From Aralia elata (taxonomy: Eukaryota; Streptophyta; Magnoliopsida; Apiales; Araliaceae): a stretch of DNA of 64,000 nucleotides. The stretch spans positions 35,275,365 through 35,339,364 of the forward strand of contig CM068384.1 in assembly GCA_034770075.1 (NCBI GenBank), in the 5' to 3' direction. Below are positions 1 through 10,041 of this stretch, piece after piece. The notes beneath the pieces were generated by a model. The model searched no databases. It was not told the origin of the DNA and worked only from the letters and a program-made list of their open reading frames with translations. Numbering within the stretch: position 1 is the first letter of the stretch; every line of letters starts with the position of its first letter. Made by a program: the position numbers and the translations under genes.

Positions 1-719
1 ATCGACAATACGCCTGACGAGATCAAAGTATGGGTCGAAGATAAACCCAAACCTGACTTAGACCAAACCATCGCCATAAAACATCAGAACCCCTAACGAT
101 CACGAAGAACCCGGAGTAGGGGCAAAAAAAAAATCTCAAAAATCAAAAAATCAAAAGTCCCCCAAACCTTTCAACAAGTCAAAGGACCGGATCTTTTGTC
201 AGCCCAGCAAGATACCGATGCCACCAGTACGAGGGAGATCACAAGAAAAACAACTTAACACTGGGGCATTTGTCAACTACCCAGGAAATGATGACGTGCA
301 AATTGGCACCCATGCAACAATCCCATCAACATGCACCATCATCATCAAATGCTACGATCATCTGGCATTTGTCAAGCATGGTTTTCCCGGGATATGGTGA
401 CCCGCGTGAAAAGGGATTTTTATTTGACTTGATAGGAATCGGATTAATTCTGATAAGCAATTGTGGAGCACGATCGTGAGTATGATTAGACGAAGAAAGC
501 TATTCAACCTTTTGATCGGGTACAAAGCCTTAATTCAAAGCAACGTTTGCGACAGAATCGACCTCATGTGCCAGTCTTCACTTTGCATTTGCACGAACTT
601 TCAGTTATGGGGTATAAGGCTATGACGACGTTGATGGCAATTAACACGTAGTCAGACGGTCAGTAATTATCAAGCTAATATCAAGAAGTCAAACGATAAA
701 TGATTATCAAGCTAATGTC

Positions 720-1205
720 TCGAATCGTGGCCTGGGTTATTCGAGTAATTAAGCCCGAGGGGTGTCTCTACACCTGGTGCCCTAAAGCCGTCTGGTTTGG
801 GAGTCGCTGGCCCAACACTCGTTATATGGGTAACTCAGAGCCTAAGAAAACGAGCATTACAGTAGAGGAGGCCCGAGCAGATTCGAAGCATGGCATGGGC
901 TACTCGAGTAATTAAGCCTAAGGGGTGTCTCTGCATCTGGTGCCCTAAAGCCGTCTGGTTTAGGAGTCACCGGCCTAACACTAGCTACATGGGTAACTCA
1001 AGCCTAAGAAAACGAATCTTGCGCAAGGTCAAGCAAAGAATGAACGGTGCAGACCACCAGCTTGTCTCGAACCGTGGCCTTTGTTACTCGAGTAAATAAA
1101 CCCGAAGGGGTGTCTGTACACCTAATGCCCCAAAACCGTCTGGTTTGGGAGTCATTGGTTCAAAACTCGTTAAATGGGTAACTTTGAATAGCCTAAGAAA
1201 ACGAG
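720..1205 (+). repeat. Three tandem copies of a ~170-180 bp unit
   Basis: Three diverged direct copies start near 720, 885 and 1066. Each contains TTACTCGAGTAA-like sequence, then GGGGTGTCT, then a CCGTCTGGTTTGGGAGTC-like block, then ATGGGTAACT and CTAAGAAAACGA. Short frames running through them are repeat artefacts. Confidence 0.85.
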
Positions 1206-2403
1206 ACAAGTGAAGTGGGCTAATAAAGAGAAAAGATAATACGAAAAACTCTCGGCCTTAAACAATGAGTCATGGAAGAGAAACCCCTACTGAATGCTGC
1301 ATCGCACAGTGCATTTGTCATATGACGTCAATCCTGCTAAGAACGTTGTCGAGAATGGAGACAGAATACCTTTGACGAGGGAAGGTAGTTCTGTTGAATT
1401 CGACCTTACTCACGTACAATGACCATGAATGCTTGAAGGTGTTCTTACGATTTCATAACTCGTTAAATAGAAAATCATCAACTCACGAGGGATTGAAAAT
1501 AACTTCCAATCTAGTACATTCACGGTTCACAAACTCGCTAGATTGTGCGATCAACAGATATTCAATTTCATGTGCTTTAACTGCATTTACCCTTTTGTCG
1601 AGATTATAATATCTTTGTGTTAACACCAGCGGCCCAAGCCTTCAAGTTTTGGCATTTGTTAGTCGTCTGATATGCAGGATCTTGCAGAGCTGTGGATAAC
1701 TCAGCACGGTCAACATCGCGAGTTTTCGATAGAAATTCTTGGTAACAACACGCGCCAAGGCAGGGGCAGTTAAGAATCGTGAAATGGAAGGAAGCTGAGG
1801 CTACACAGAACTTCTCGACATTGGGCCTCTCCCCAATCCTGACTATCACTGCCTCGACATCCAAATGATCCACGTGCATGAGCATATACAAGGATGATAT
1901 GATGCGGGACAACGGCATATCGGCCAGCAGAAATGATCGAAAGGCCAAGGGCCCAACATAGCTGTCGATCATCACAGAGAGCGAAACAGACTGCCTCAAC
2001 TCGATGAAATGAAGACGACCAAGAAGAGGCAGAGTACCAAACCAGTGTTGAAGTCTAGAAACTACACTTCACGACGAGGCGTGATCCAATCAAACGTTGG
2101 CAAACAATGATGACGGTCGAATCGTATCATTTGACTGAACTGGGGTCATTTCTATCTAAACATATGTTATGCACATGCATCTGTCCATAACATATCTGCC
2201 AGATCATGCATAACATCTTTTGCATGCATACATGTACGATCAAAATGAAAATCTTCAAGGGAAAGTTCAAGCACGTCGCTTTCAACCTCACAAATGATCA
2301 GACTGTGATGGCTTTTTGCGGCATGATACGTGGACGATGTTGGTGGGAGATCCAGGACAAAAGCCGATCACACATCCCATTTCAAGAAAATCACTCAAAT
2401 CAA

Positions 2404-2900
2404 ATCAAACGACCCCTGGGAAGGGCTGAGATCCAAACAATCAACGACCCCTGGGAAGGGCTGAGATCCAAACAATCAACGAACCCTGGGAAGGGCTGAG
2501 GTCCAAACAATCAACGACCCCTGGGAAGGGCTGAGATCCAAACAACCAACGACCCCTGGGAAGCGCTGAGATCCAAACAATCAACGAACCCTGGGAAGGG
2601 CTGAGATCCAAACAATCAACGAACCCTGGGAAGGTCTGGTATCCAAACAATCAATGACCCTGGGAAGGGCTGGTATCCAAACAATCAATCACCCTGGGAA
2701 GGCATCCAAGCAAATCACAACAAGGTGGTGAGTGAACCTGGGAAGACATCCAAGCAAATCACAATAAGGTGGTGTGAGAACCTGGGAAGACATCCAAACG
2801 AACCACAACAAGGTGGTGAACAACCCCTGGGAAGAGCCGATATCCAAAAAAAAAAAAAAACGGTCCCAGGGAAGGGCTGAGATCCAAGCAAACCCCGACA
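2404..2900 (+). repeat. 36-bp minisatellite with diverged tail
   Basis: About seven units of roughly 36 bp run from 2404 to about 2690. Each contains CCCTGGGAAGGGCTGAGATC followed by CAAACAATCAACG. From about 2695 the array changes into three longer units of about 45-50 bp that keep CCTGGGAAG and add CAAGGTGGTG. One more short-type unit lies near 2867. A 14-bp A run lies near 2848. Confidence 0.9.
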
Positions 2901-3147
2901 AATGATGACATCTGTAGAACAGTATCAAAAGACTGTACAGGGGTCATTTTTCATCAAATTTATATTTTAAATGTTGTGTCACATGCATTGAATAGATGAT
3001 AATTCTGTGCGTGATCCAAGCAGGTTAGGTGTCAAAGGTCCTAGCCTATCTGAGTCAAAAGCGATGGCTGCCAAGAACGATGTACGAGGACAAACTCCAG
3101 GGATGCCTTTCAAGCTAGTCAGGAGAATAATTTCATTTGATGACAAT

Positions 3148-3600
3148 GCGATGGAATAACGGGACGAGCGACCGGAGACGAGACCCGGCACTCACAGGAC
3201 AATCGACCGGAGACGAGACCCGGCGGTTACGAGACGAGCGACCGGAGACGAGACCCGGCACTCACAGGACAATCGTCCGGAGACGAGACCCGGCGATTAC
3301 GAGACGAGCGACCGGAGACGAGACCCGGCACTCACAGGACAATCCCGGCACTCACAGGACAATCGACCGGAGACGAGACCCGGCGATTACGAGACGAGCG
3401 ACCGGATACGAGACCCGGCACTCACAGGACAATCAACCGGAGACGAGACCCGGCGATTACGAGACGAGCAACCGGATAGGAGACCCGACACTGACAAGAC
3501 GATCAACCGGATACGAGACCCGGTGATCACGAGACGAGCGACCGGATACGAGACCCGGCGCAAACGAGACGATCGATTGGAAGACGAAACCCGACGACTA
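3148..3600 (+). repeat. ~35-bp GC-rich minisatellite in alternating dimers
   Basis: Units of about 35 bp begin GACCGGAGACGAGACCCGGC and end alternately in ACTCACAGGACAATC or GATTACGAGACGAGC, giving a higher-order period near 70 bp. One unit at about 3343 is truncated. The array decays after 3540. GC content is clearly above the flanks. Repetitive Thr/Arg-rich frames here are artefacts. Confidence 0.9.
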
Positions 3601-3785
3601 GCAATGCGGTCAAGGATTGATGCATTAACACCTTTACGAATGTTTTGCATGCCTTACATCTTGTGTTGCATCATAAGTTGCATGTGTTGCATCATGTATG
3701 TATTGTCATTCTTGTGAACTGTCATTCATACATCGGGTGTCTATTTCTTTATCATGTTCATTTCATTTAACATTTCATAAACATG

Positions 3786-3800
3786 ATAAAGAGGGGCAGC
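3786..3800 (+). promoter_or_regulatory. Polypurine tract of the LTR element
   Basis: ATAAAGAGGGGCAGC lies immediately before the LTR start TGTAGACACC. A purine-rich tract ending at the LTR is the expected plus-strand primer. It fixes the element as + strand and the following LTR as the 3' LTR. Confidence 0.7.
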
Positions 3801-5892
3801 TGTAGACACCCAAATTTTGCACTTCGTATACTAACCCTGACAGGAGGGCAAATTCGTCCATTGAGCCGGCCTACGAGAGCGAAGGATGGGCGCAAGTACG
3901 AACACTCGACGCCACCACGGAAAGACCCACAGACGACGATTTGCAAATCAAAACCAACATGACAACAAGGCCGTCCGAAATGGGCATTCCCGAATGATGT
4001 GGCACGTCTCCCAGTAATTCCCGGACTGCAAAATACAAGCCTGTCGGCGAAAACCGACGTCACGACACAAGAATCGAGTCATGACACGAAAATCGAGAAA
4101 GTCAAGCCAGCCAGCCGCGGATTGATCTGCGGCCAATAAGTGCGCCTTTTGAAAACACGGAACTCGAAATACGGAAACCGAAAATCAGCTGAGTGGAGGG
4201 GTGGCGGCCAGCCAGCCGCAGATCAATCTGCGGCCAGCCGCAGATCCATCTGCGGCTGGATCTGGCCAGCCTATTTCAGCTCATTCCTTCATTCAGCATC
4301 TAGGAGGTGAGTAGGCGGAGAGAGAGGAAGAAAACAGCAGCAGCAGCTCGGGAAGAGAGGAAGAAATTGCAAGAAAATAGAGAGAAAAGAGAGGGAAAAA
4401 GTGAGGAATTATATATTTTGTGCAAGATTATATATCCTATACCTTCTACTCTATTCAATATACAAATTCATACACATTGTGAGGATTATTTGCAAGGTGA
4501 AAAGACCATTTTTATAGCAATTTTGATATATCATTTTGTTAATCTTTTTGTCAATTGGGTTATGTGAAATGTAATTTTTCTTGTATATTGTTGTGGATAC
4601 ATGGATTAGGGACCATTAGTGAAGGTTTCCACGGAAAAAAATACTTCCTAATGACCCGAGGATGTCCATGTAGTGAATTAATTTAGCTTGTTATGATGAT
4701 GTATTGTGCTTAGTTTGTTTAGATTACCATTTTGGGATATTGTGTTTGTTTGGCCATTTTGGATGTGAGCCTAGGAACGTTACCCCGTGGTCCAAATCCG
4801 ATGATGGACATCTTTTGATGTGGGTAGTAGGAACGATGTAGTCTTCATTGTAAATATGTAATCGTCGGGCCTTAAAACGACGCCAAGGCGAGAATCGTGT
4901 TTAAGGCCCCGTCATAGTGAAAATATGTGATTGTGGGTGTTCGGGGTTATTTTGATGACTTACATGCCCGTGAATAACCTCCTACGCGTTATAATGTTTT
5001 ATTTGAATTGCAACACCAAAAAATTGATTTCAAAGCTAAACGATGAAGATTTTCATAACATCAATCAAATTAGGTTATTAGCATCACGAGGATAAGAAAT
5101 TGGAAGTGCTAATGAATGTCGATTCATCTTTAACGAGAAGATTAAAGAATATCGTTTTCAAACATCACAAGAAATGGTTTTATAAATTAAAGGATGTTTT
5201 ATTAAACCGTTGTGCATAGGGTTAAAGAGATCCTAGAAATTGCCCGTCATTCTGTGAAAGCAACGTATAGATCTCGATTCCTATTTTGACGAAGGTTTAA
5301 AAAACTCTTGTTTTGCCAAAACGACACCTAATGAAAACCTTGCAGTTTTGACAATTAAAATCAAACCTTTCTAATCAAGAATAAAGCTTTCTCGTAGAAG
5401 CCGAAGGATATTCTAAAGCACTCTCAAAGCACGACTTTACATCAAAATCCAAATGACTCTTTCATACAAACTCACCACAATATTCACATAGACACACACA
5501 CACACTCACGCACACATACACATTTCATGAATTAAAGGATAGGAAAAGCATCAAAATTGCGGTAACCGTGTTTCACGGAAGTCGGGGGGTGCCTAACACC
5601 TTCCCCTCGCTTAAGCAAGCCCCCGAACTCTATGAATCTCGGTTCGCAGACCAATTAATTCGGAGTCACATATGAGCCAGCGATTTACAAAAAACGAAAT
5701 TCGGATGAGTTGGTACATCCATTTCAAATATACCAACTGGCGACTCTGGTCAAATTGGCTCATCATAAAACGATCTTTCAAAACCCCGTCGACACTAATG
5801 CCGACCTTTTCCAAAAGAATCATCTAAACCAAAAGGCTAAAAATTGGAAAGGGTAATAATCACCATAGGAGCGACATTTCCCGGCGTCGACA
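3801..5892 (+). mobile_element. 3' LTR of the Tat/Ogre-like element
   Basis: The LTR starts TGTAGACACC and ends GGCGTCGACA, a TG..CA pair with short inverted ends, and is 2,092 bp long. Near 5585-5620 it carries the GGGGGTGCCTAACACCTTCCC block and at about 5737 a TGGCGACTCT block, both familiar from Tat-lineage LTR ends. A GC-rich section at 4100-4270 repeats GCCAGCCGCAGATC-type segments. No second LTR is in the window, so the right end rests on the CA terminus and on viral sequence starting directly after it. Confidence 0.65.
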
Positions 5893-5899
5893 GTGGGAC

Positions 5900-6021
5900 A
5901 ATTAGGATCTTGGTGGGATAATCTTTTGACTCCATCAGCACGAGAAGAGATCTTCGATTATAAGGTCCAAAAGGGAGTCGATAACATTGTGAAGAAGGAG
6001 AAATGTGCTTATGTACTTTGA
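5900..6021 (+). pseudogene. Caulimovirid coat-protein-like fragment
   Basis: The frame shows a short GSWWDN motif followed by a charged stretch and stops at a TGA at 6019-6021. The GWWDN-type motif is typical of the coat-protein region of endogenous plant pararetroviruses. About 40 codons remain, starting directly after the LTR end. The following 110 bases keep a charged reading frame I cannot place. Confidence 0.5.
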
Positions 6022-6132
6022 ATGGCCTTTCGATTAATGTTCTATCAAAGGAAGACAGTCGATGATTTAGACATCATTGATCAACTTGAAGATGATACAA
6101 AGAGGAGACAGATGATCGAGAAATACATTTAG

Positions 6133-6462
6133 ATGACCAAAAGCAAGTCAAAATCTATAAAAGAAGATGACGATCGATTCGATCCAAGCCAATACTCCAT
6201 ACAAAAGATTTTTGACAAAGTTGGCGAGCGATACAAAGAACCAACTCCTAAGGATTTAGGAATTATGGTTACAAATTATGTTGCAGACTTCTATCAAAAG
6301 TTAGCTCTTGATGCTGCCCCTCTCTTCAAAAGGCTTAACAAAAACCCTACAGCCTGGACTGACGAGTGTACAAATGCTGTCAAAAGAATTAAACTTAAAG
6401 TTCAATCTCTTCCTTGTCTTCATTTCGCTGACCCTGATTCTCCGAAAATTGTCGAAACATAA
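6133..6462 (+). pseudogene. Caulimovirid RT/RNase H-like fragment
   Basis: The frame of 109 codons starts at an ATG. Its second half (codons about 55-109) resembles the connection between reverse transcriptase and RNase H in caulimovirids: a 'LFKRLNKNP..W' stretch, then 'KLKVQSLPCLHF', then a 'KIVET' end just before where the RNase H Asp motif would start. It stops there, so catalytic motifs of both enzymes are absent. The first 55 codons are not recognised. The fragment is non-functional. Confidence 0.65.
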
Positions 6463-6641
6463 AAAGACAAAGAAGTCCGTATTTTTCTTAGATTCCTTTA
6501 AGAAATCGAAAAATACTTCACGAATCCAGGACTGCTTTGCAGGTGAATATGTTCTGAAGAACCATTCACGTCTTGTCTGATTATTATCAGAATTAAACCA
6601 TGAATTGAGCAAAGTGTGGTCTGGAGTGAAGATCTGATTAT

Positions 6642-7286
6642 TCAGAGTATAGAGTCCAGTGTACTCGAAATCAGATGTCGTAGGACTTGTGGGTCGAGAA
6701 CCAACAGTAGGACTTTAAGCCCTTGGTAACTCTTCAGGCTGCACAACATGATAAATTGGTCTACTAATCGGATCTGCTGCCAGGTGGACAACTCCTTCAA
6801 TTGAAGAAGTAGATCTTCTGGATGATGCTGTGGATGAGGCGTCTCTATTCCTTTGAGGAATGGATGATGTACTTCGTCTTGGCTCGTCACAAGGATCAAT
6901 TCTGATAGATCTACTATTACCAAATCTTTAAGGGTGGTTGGAACTGAGATCTGTGCCTTCTTTGGATTTACCTGAAAAACAGTAGTTTCTCCTCTCTTGT
7001 CTTTGATAAATTTATTTTTTAAATTAATATCAGGAGTGAGAGTATTCATAACTTTAATGTAAATCCGATAAACAAGTGCCAGATTAATGGCCAAAGGATC
7101 CATATCAAACCCTGCTGTTTGAATATTAAGGGTTAGAGTTTTCAAAATTGTTGGATCAAGGAGAGAAACAGAAAAGTTTGGGAAACTATTAAAATAAACG
7201 GGTCCTTCTGATAGAGTTGCAGTAATAATCCTTACAAACCTTACCGTGCGGTGAGCACTGAGCATACCGTTGTCTCTGCCATCCAT
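6642..7286 (-). pseudogene. Caulimovirid movement-protein-like fragment
   Basis: On the minus strand, 214 codons are open from an ATG at 7286. The middle resembles the 30K-superfamily movement protein of endogenous pararetroviruses, with 'LTLNIQTAGFDM' followed by 'LALVYRIYIKVMNTL'. In the family this domain makes tubules or widens plasmodesmata for cell-to-cell spread. The C-terminal third loses similarity and looks frame-shifted. It overlaps the plus-strand fragment at 7251-7286, so a rearrangement junction lies here. The function is considered lost. Confidence 0.65.
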
Positions 7287-7727
7287 CCACCTGCTATCTC
7301 TGTTTATGTTGGAGGAACGACCAAAGCAACTCCTTACAAAAAGGAGTGTCCCAAGATTCTTGAAGGAAACAAAATGGATATGTTATGTGCAAACCAGATG
7401 ATTGAGCAGCATAACTATACCAATTTATTTCTTCAATCTCTAGGGGCTCAAACAACGCGAATTGAGAAAATGGTTGAAAATAAGGGCCAGTCTTCTATTG
7501 CCTTAAAGGCAACACCAGTAGAAGCATCTACCTCAAAGGAAGGAGCATCAAAATCCCACAATTTTGATGACATTACTTTACAATCCGTGCCATTCCGACC
7601 TCCTCCAAAGTTGTCTGAAAACTTCAAGATGGGATCATCGTCAAATGAAATGTTTCAAGAACTTAAGGATCGATTAAGCAAGCTCACTATCAATCCTAAG
7701 CAACTTAAAGTGCAAGTCGCTCTCTGA
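7251..7727 (+). pseudogene. Caulimovirid MP-CP linker fragment
   Basis: The plus-strand frame ends in a short helix-like stretch with 'ELKDRLSKLTINP', which resembles the segment between movement and coat proteins of endogenous plant pararetroviruses. The region before it is Ser/Lys-rich and weakly conserved. There is no ATG at the left end, so this is a fragment. It lies inverted relative to the pieces on both sides. Confidence 0.5.
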
Positions 7728-7975
7728 ATTTTGAGAGTATTGCATAAATCTGCTCCCTCCGCCACAATTTCAGAGGAAATTTCTCCATAAGTATAATTCG
7801 CCCAAGGAATAACACCATCATTCTTGTTCTTTAGACGAGTTTTAACGCGCTGAGAGAATAAAGTAGGAAGACCTTCAACAAATTTCTCTTTCCAATAGTC
7901 ACTATTGCAATCAGTCCTAGCAAAAACTTTGGATAGGAAAGTATCGCGATATATTTTAAATGTGTTATAAAAAAA
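7728..7975 (-). pseudogene. Caulimovirid coat-protein-like fragment (second)
   Basis: Read on the minus strand, this gives an uninterrupted stretch of about 80 codons with 'YRDTFLSKVFARTDCN' and 'YWKEKFVEGLP', a pattern typical of the coat-protein/gag region of endogenous pararetroviruses. It directly abuts the plus-strand linker fragment at 7727/7728, marking an inversion breakpoint. It has no start and no zinc knuckle. Confidence 0.6.
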
Positions 7976-8020
7976 ATATTAACTTTATTAAATTCATCTA
8001 CATTTGTAATTAGGGATATC

Positions 8021-8689
8021 ACAATGAAAATCTCATACTAATGCAGGTAATGTACGGTACCTCCCCTGGCCTAAAACAATAACATAAGTCAACCAAATAA
8101 AAGGATAAAAAGGCTTGAGCAATAGCCACAAATCTCGTGCTTTTTCGGTCATAGCCAACCTCTCTATGCCTACTCAACATACCTCGCCATTGACAATAAA
8201 TATTAAAAAAAACAACTTAAGGAGTTTGACAACTTTACAATATGTATTAATTTTAAATTTTAAAATATAAACTCAAAAATAAATATTTATCTCATATTTT
8301 AAAAAATAATAGTTTACAATGTGTATGATCATATTAACATCACAATGCCGACCAAACAACTCTTGGTCAAGTCTTTCTTCAATCATCAAAGTTTGAGACT
8401 ATTAATTAACATGTTTCAAGCTTTATTGTAAATGAATCCTGAGTTAAAAAATGCATGTTTGCTTATACAAGGTTTGGAACAATTAGTGTGTTTGAGGTCA
8501 AAACACACTTGAAAAATCTTTTTCGGTTTATTTTAAAATGATGCATTGTATTTGGCCAAACGCACCAAATGCAAAACCCTAACATGTACATGGGGGGCGT
8601 TTAGTGCTAAAACAAAAGGTTGAGGGCTTAGATGTAACTAAATTGTAGTGGAGAGAACTTCAATGTAACTTCTCGTTTTTCTTTCTCTT
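8021..8689. other. AT-rich spacer before the XPO7 gene
   Basis: No coding frame, repeat family or RNA gene is recognised. The sequence is AT-rich and should hold the promoter of the gene that follows, but I cannot point to a convincing TATA box or transcription start. Confidence 0.5.
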
Positions 8690-8853
8690 TTATGCTCCAT
8701 TTTCTCGGATCCATCTTTTGCAAGACGTTCATTTCACGCGCACACAAACAGAAGAAGACGATTACGGCAGCCACGTTGGGTATAGGCGCACGGGCAACTT
8801 CAGCTATCAAAACAATCTGGGAGTAACTCTGTCTCTCTTTCTCTCTCTGTTTT
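8690..8853 (+). other. XPO7: Probable 5' UTR exon of XPO7
   Basis: A less AT-rich stretch ends in a CT-rich run (8830-8850) and then TTTT|GTAAGTC, a strong donor at 8854. The first coding exon at 10042 sits two bases after a TTTTCAG acceptor, so an upstream non-coding exon is required, and this is the best candidate. Its 5' limit is a guess. Confidence 0.45.
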
Positions 8854-9867
8854 GTAAGTCTTTTGTTTCTTCTTTTGCTTCAATGAAAGATTTTAGTTTA
8901 ATTTTTGTTATTTTTTAAAATTTTTTTTTATACTTGATTCATTGCACTAATCTATATAGCCCTTATTCATCATTTGGTGGTTAGTTATTCTGCTAACAAG
9001 TGAGAATTGAATTGCTAGATAGTGATTTTCTAGAGAGGTGTTTAATTTTCCCCAAAAATATAGCTCTTGGAATTTTAATTTATTTAATTTTCTTTTTTTA
9101 TATATAGTTTAGTTGAATCCCAGAGACCAAAATGATAGACCCAATTTCAAATTTCTGTGCTTCCTTTAAAAATACTAAATATTTGACATAGAGCTCCATA
9201 TTTTCCCCTACTGAAATTTGGTTAAACCATTTCGTTTATTTTAATATTGTTATTTAAGTTCAGTTATGAGTTGAATAAGAGTTTGAATATTTTTCCTTAG
9301 AATGCATACTTAAATTGTCTCGAAGGGATCTGAGGGAGTATTTGTCAATATTTCCTATGAAAAATGGATTTGGTTGACACTTATAAAGAAAATCAAGAAG
9401 TTGTAGTTGTACAATCACCTGATAGGTTGTACAATCAATTTAAAATTCAGAAAAGCAATGACTGATTGTGTTTGTATTAGTGCTCCACGGGTGGTGGCGT
9501 AAGGATAAGTTTGTAGGATGATGATTTGTTTTAGTACAATTGTTTTCAAGAAAATATCCATTAGTTTCTTATTTTAGCCATTTGTTTTTATGTTTTTGCC
9601 AGGTTTGGTTGAGGCTGTATCATATATAGCAAGGGGATTACTGCTGACCAGCTTATGATTCCTTTCTCTGGAGTTCTTGTGTTTATGTAAATGTACTTTT
9701 TGACCAACCCATATGTAATAGAAAACAGTTGAAATTGAGATATAAAGATACCTTATTGTATTCGTAAACAATGTAACATCCTCAATTATGTATCAATCTT
9801 GTGTCAACTTTTTTTGCATCCCTTTCTCGTCTTGTTAACTTATGTTGAACAATGCTGTTGTTTCAGT

Positions 9868-9884
9868 TTCTCTCTCTCTCTCTC

Positions 9885-9928
<44 letters not shown>
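9868..9928. repeat. Compound (TC)n(TA)n(CA)n microsatellite
   Basis: A TC run, a TA run and a CA run follow one another without a break. The array lies in the presumed 5' UTR intron. Confidence 0.95.
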
Positions 9929-9929
<1 letters not shown>

Positions 9930-10041
9930 GTTTTCTTCGACATGTGTGCATGTATGTTGTGTGAAGTATTGTAGACTTACATTGGATAACTAATGATTAT
10001 TGATCACCTGAACTCTTCCGGAACTTATCTTGTTTTCAGAA

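Larger units (their letters stand above)
1..3800 (+). mobile_element. 3' internal part of a Tat/Ogre-like Ty3/gypsy element
   Basis: This is the non-coding 3' internal region of an LTR retrotransposon whose 5' part lies left of the window. It ends in a purine-rich tract followed directly by an LTR starting TGTAGACACC. No integrase, reverse transcriptase or gag motif can be read. Only a short reading frame from base 3 to a stop near 94 could be the tail of a coding region. Between about 480 and 3600 lie three separate tandem-repeat blocks. Minisatellites just upstream of the 3' LTR are known from the Tat/Ogre lineage, which is the main reason for the lineage call. The stretches 95-700, 1210-2400 and 2905-3145 show no gene or repeat I recognise. 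Confidence 0.65.
5893..8020. mobile_element. Endogenous pararetrovirus (Caulimoviridae) mosaic
   Basis: At least five caulimovirid-like fragments lie side by side in mixed order and orientation: coat-protein-like (+), RT/RNase H-like (+), movement-protein-like (-), the segment between movement and coat protein (+), and another coat-protein-like piece (-). No replication-competent arrangement is present; order, strand and frames are all broken. Such scrambled clusters are typical of old endogenous plant pararetroviruses. The genus cannot be set from these pieces. Confidence 0.75.

Noticed and set aside
1604..1999. 131-codon minus-strand frame
   Set aside because: No recognisable domain and opposite to the retroelement; probably chance in GC-richer sequence.
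2441..2928. Minus-strand frames with repeated Trp-Ile-Ser-Ala-Leu-Pro peptides
   Set aside because: Products of the 36-bp minisatellite, not a gene.
3137..3526. 129-codon Thr/Arg-rich reading frame
   Set aside because: It is the translation of the ~35-bp minisatellite; frames on both strands stay open because the repeat unit lacks stops.
3801..5892. Solo LTR interpretation
   Set aside because: A polypurine tract directly upstream and no matching 5-bp repeats on both sides favour a 3' LTR of a longer element.
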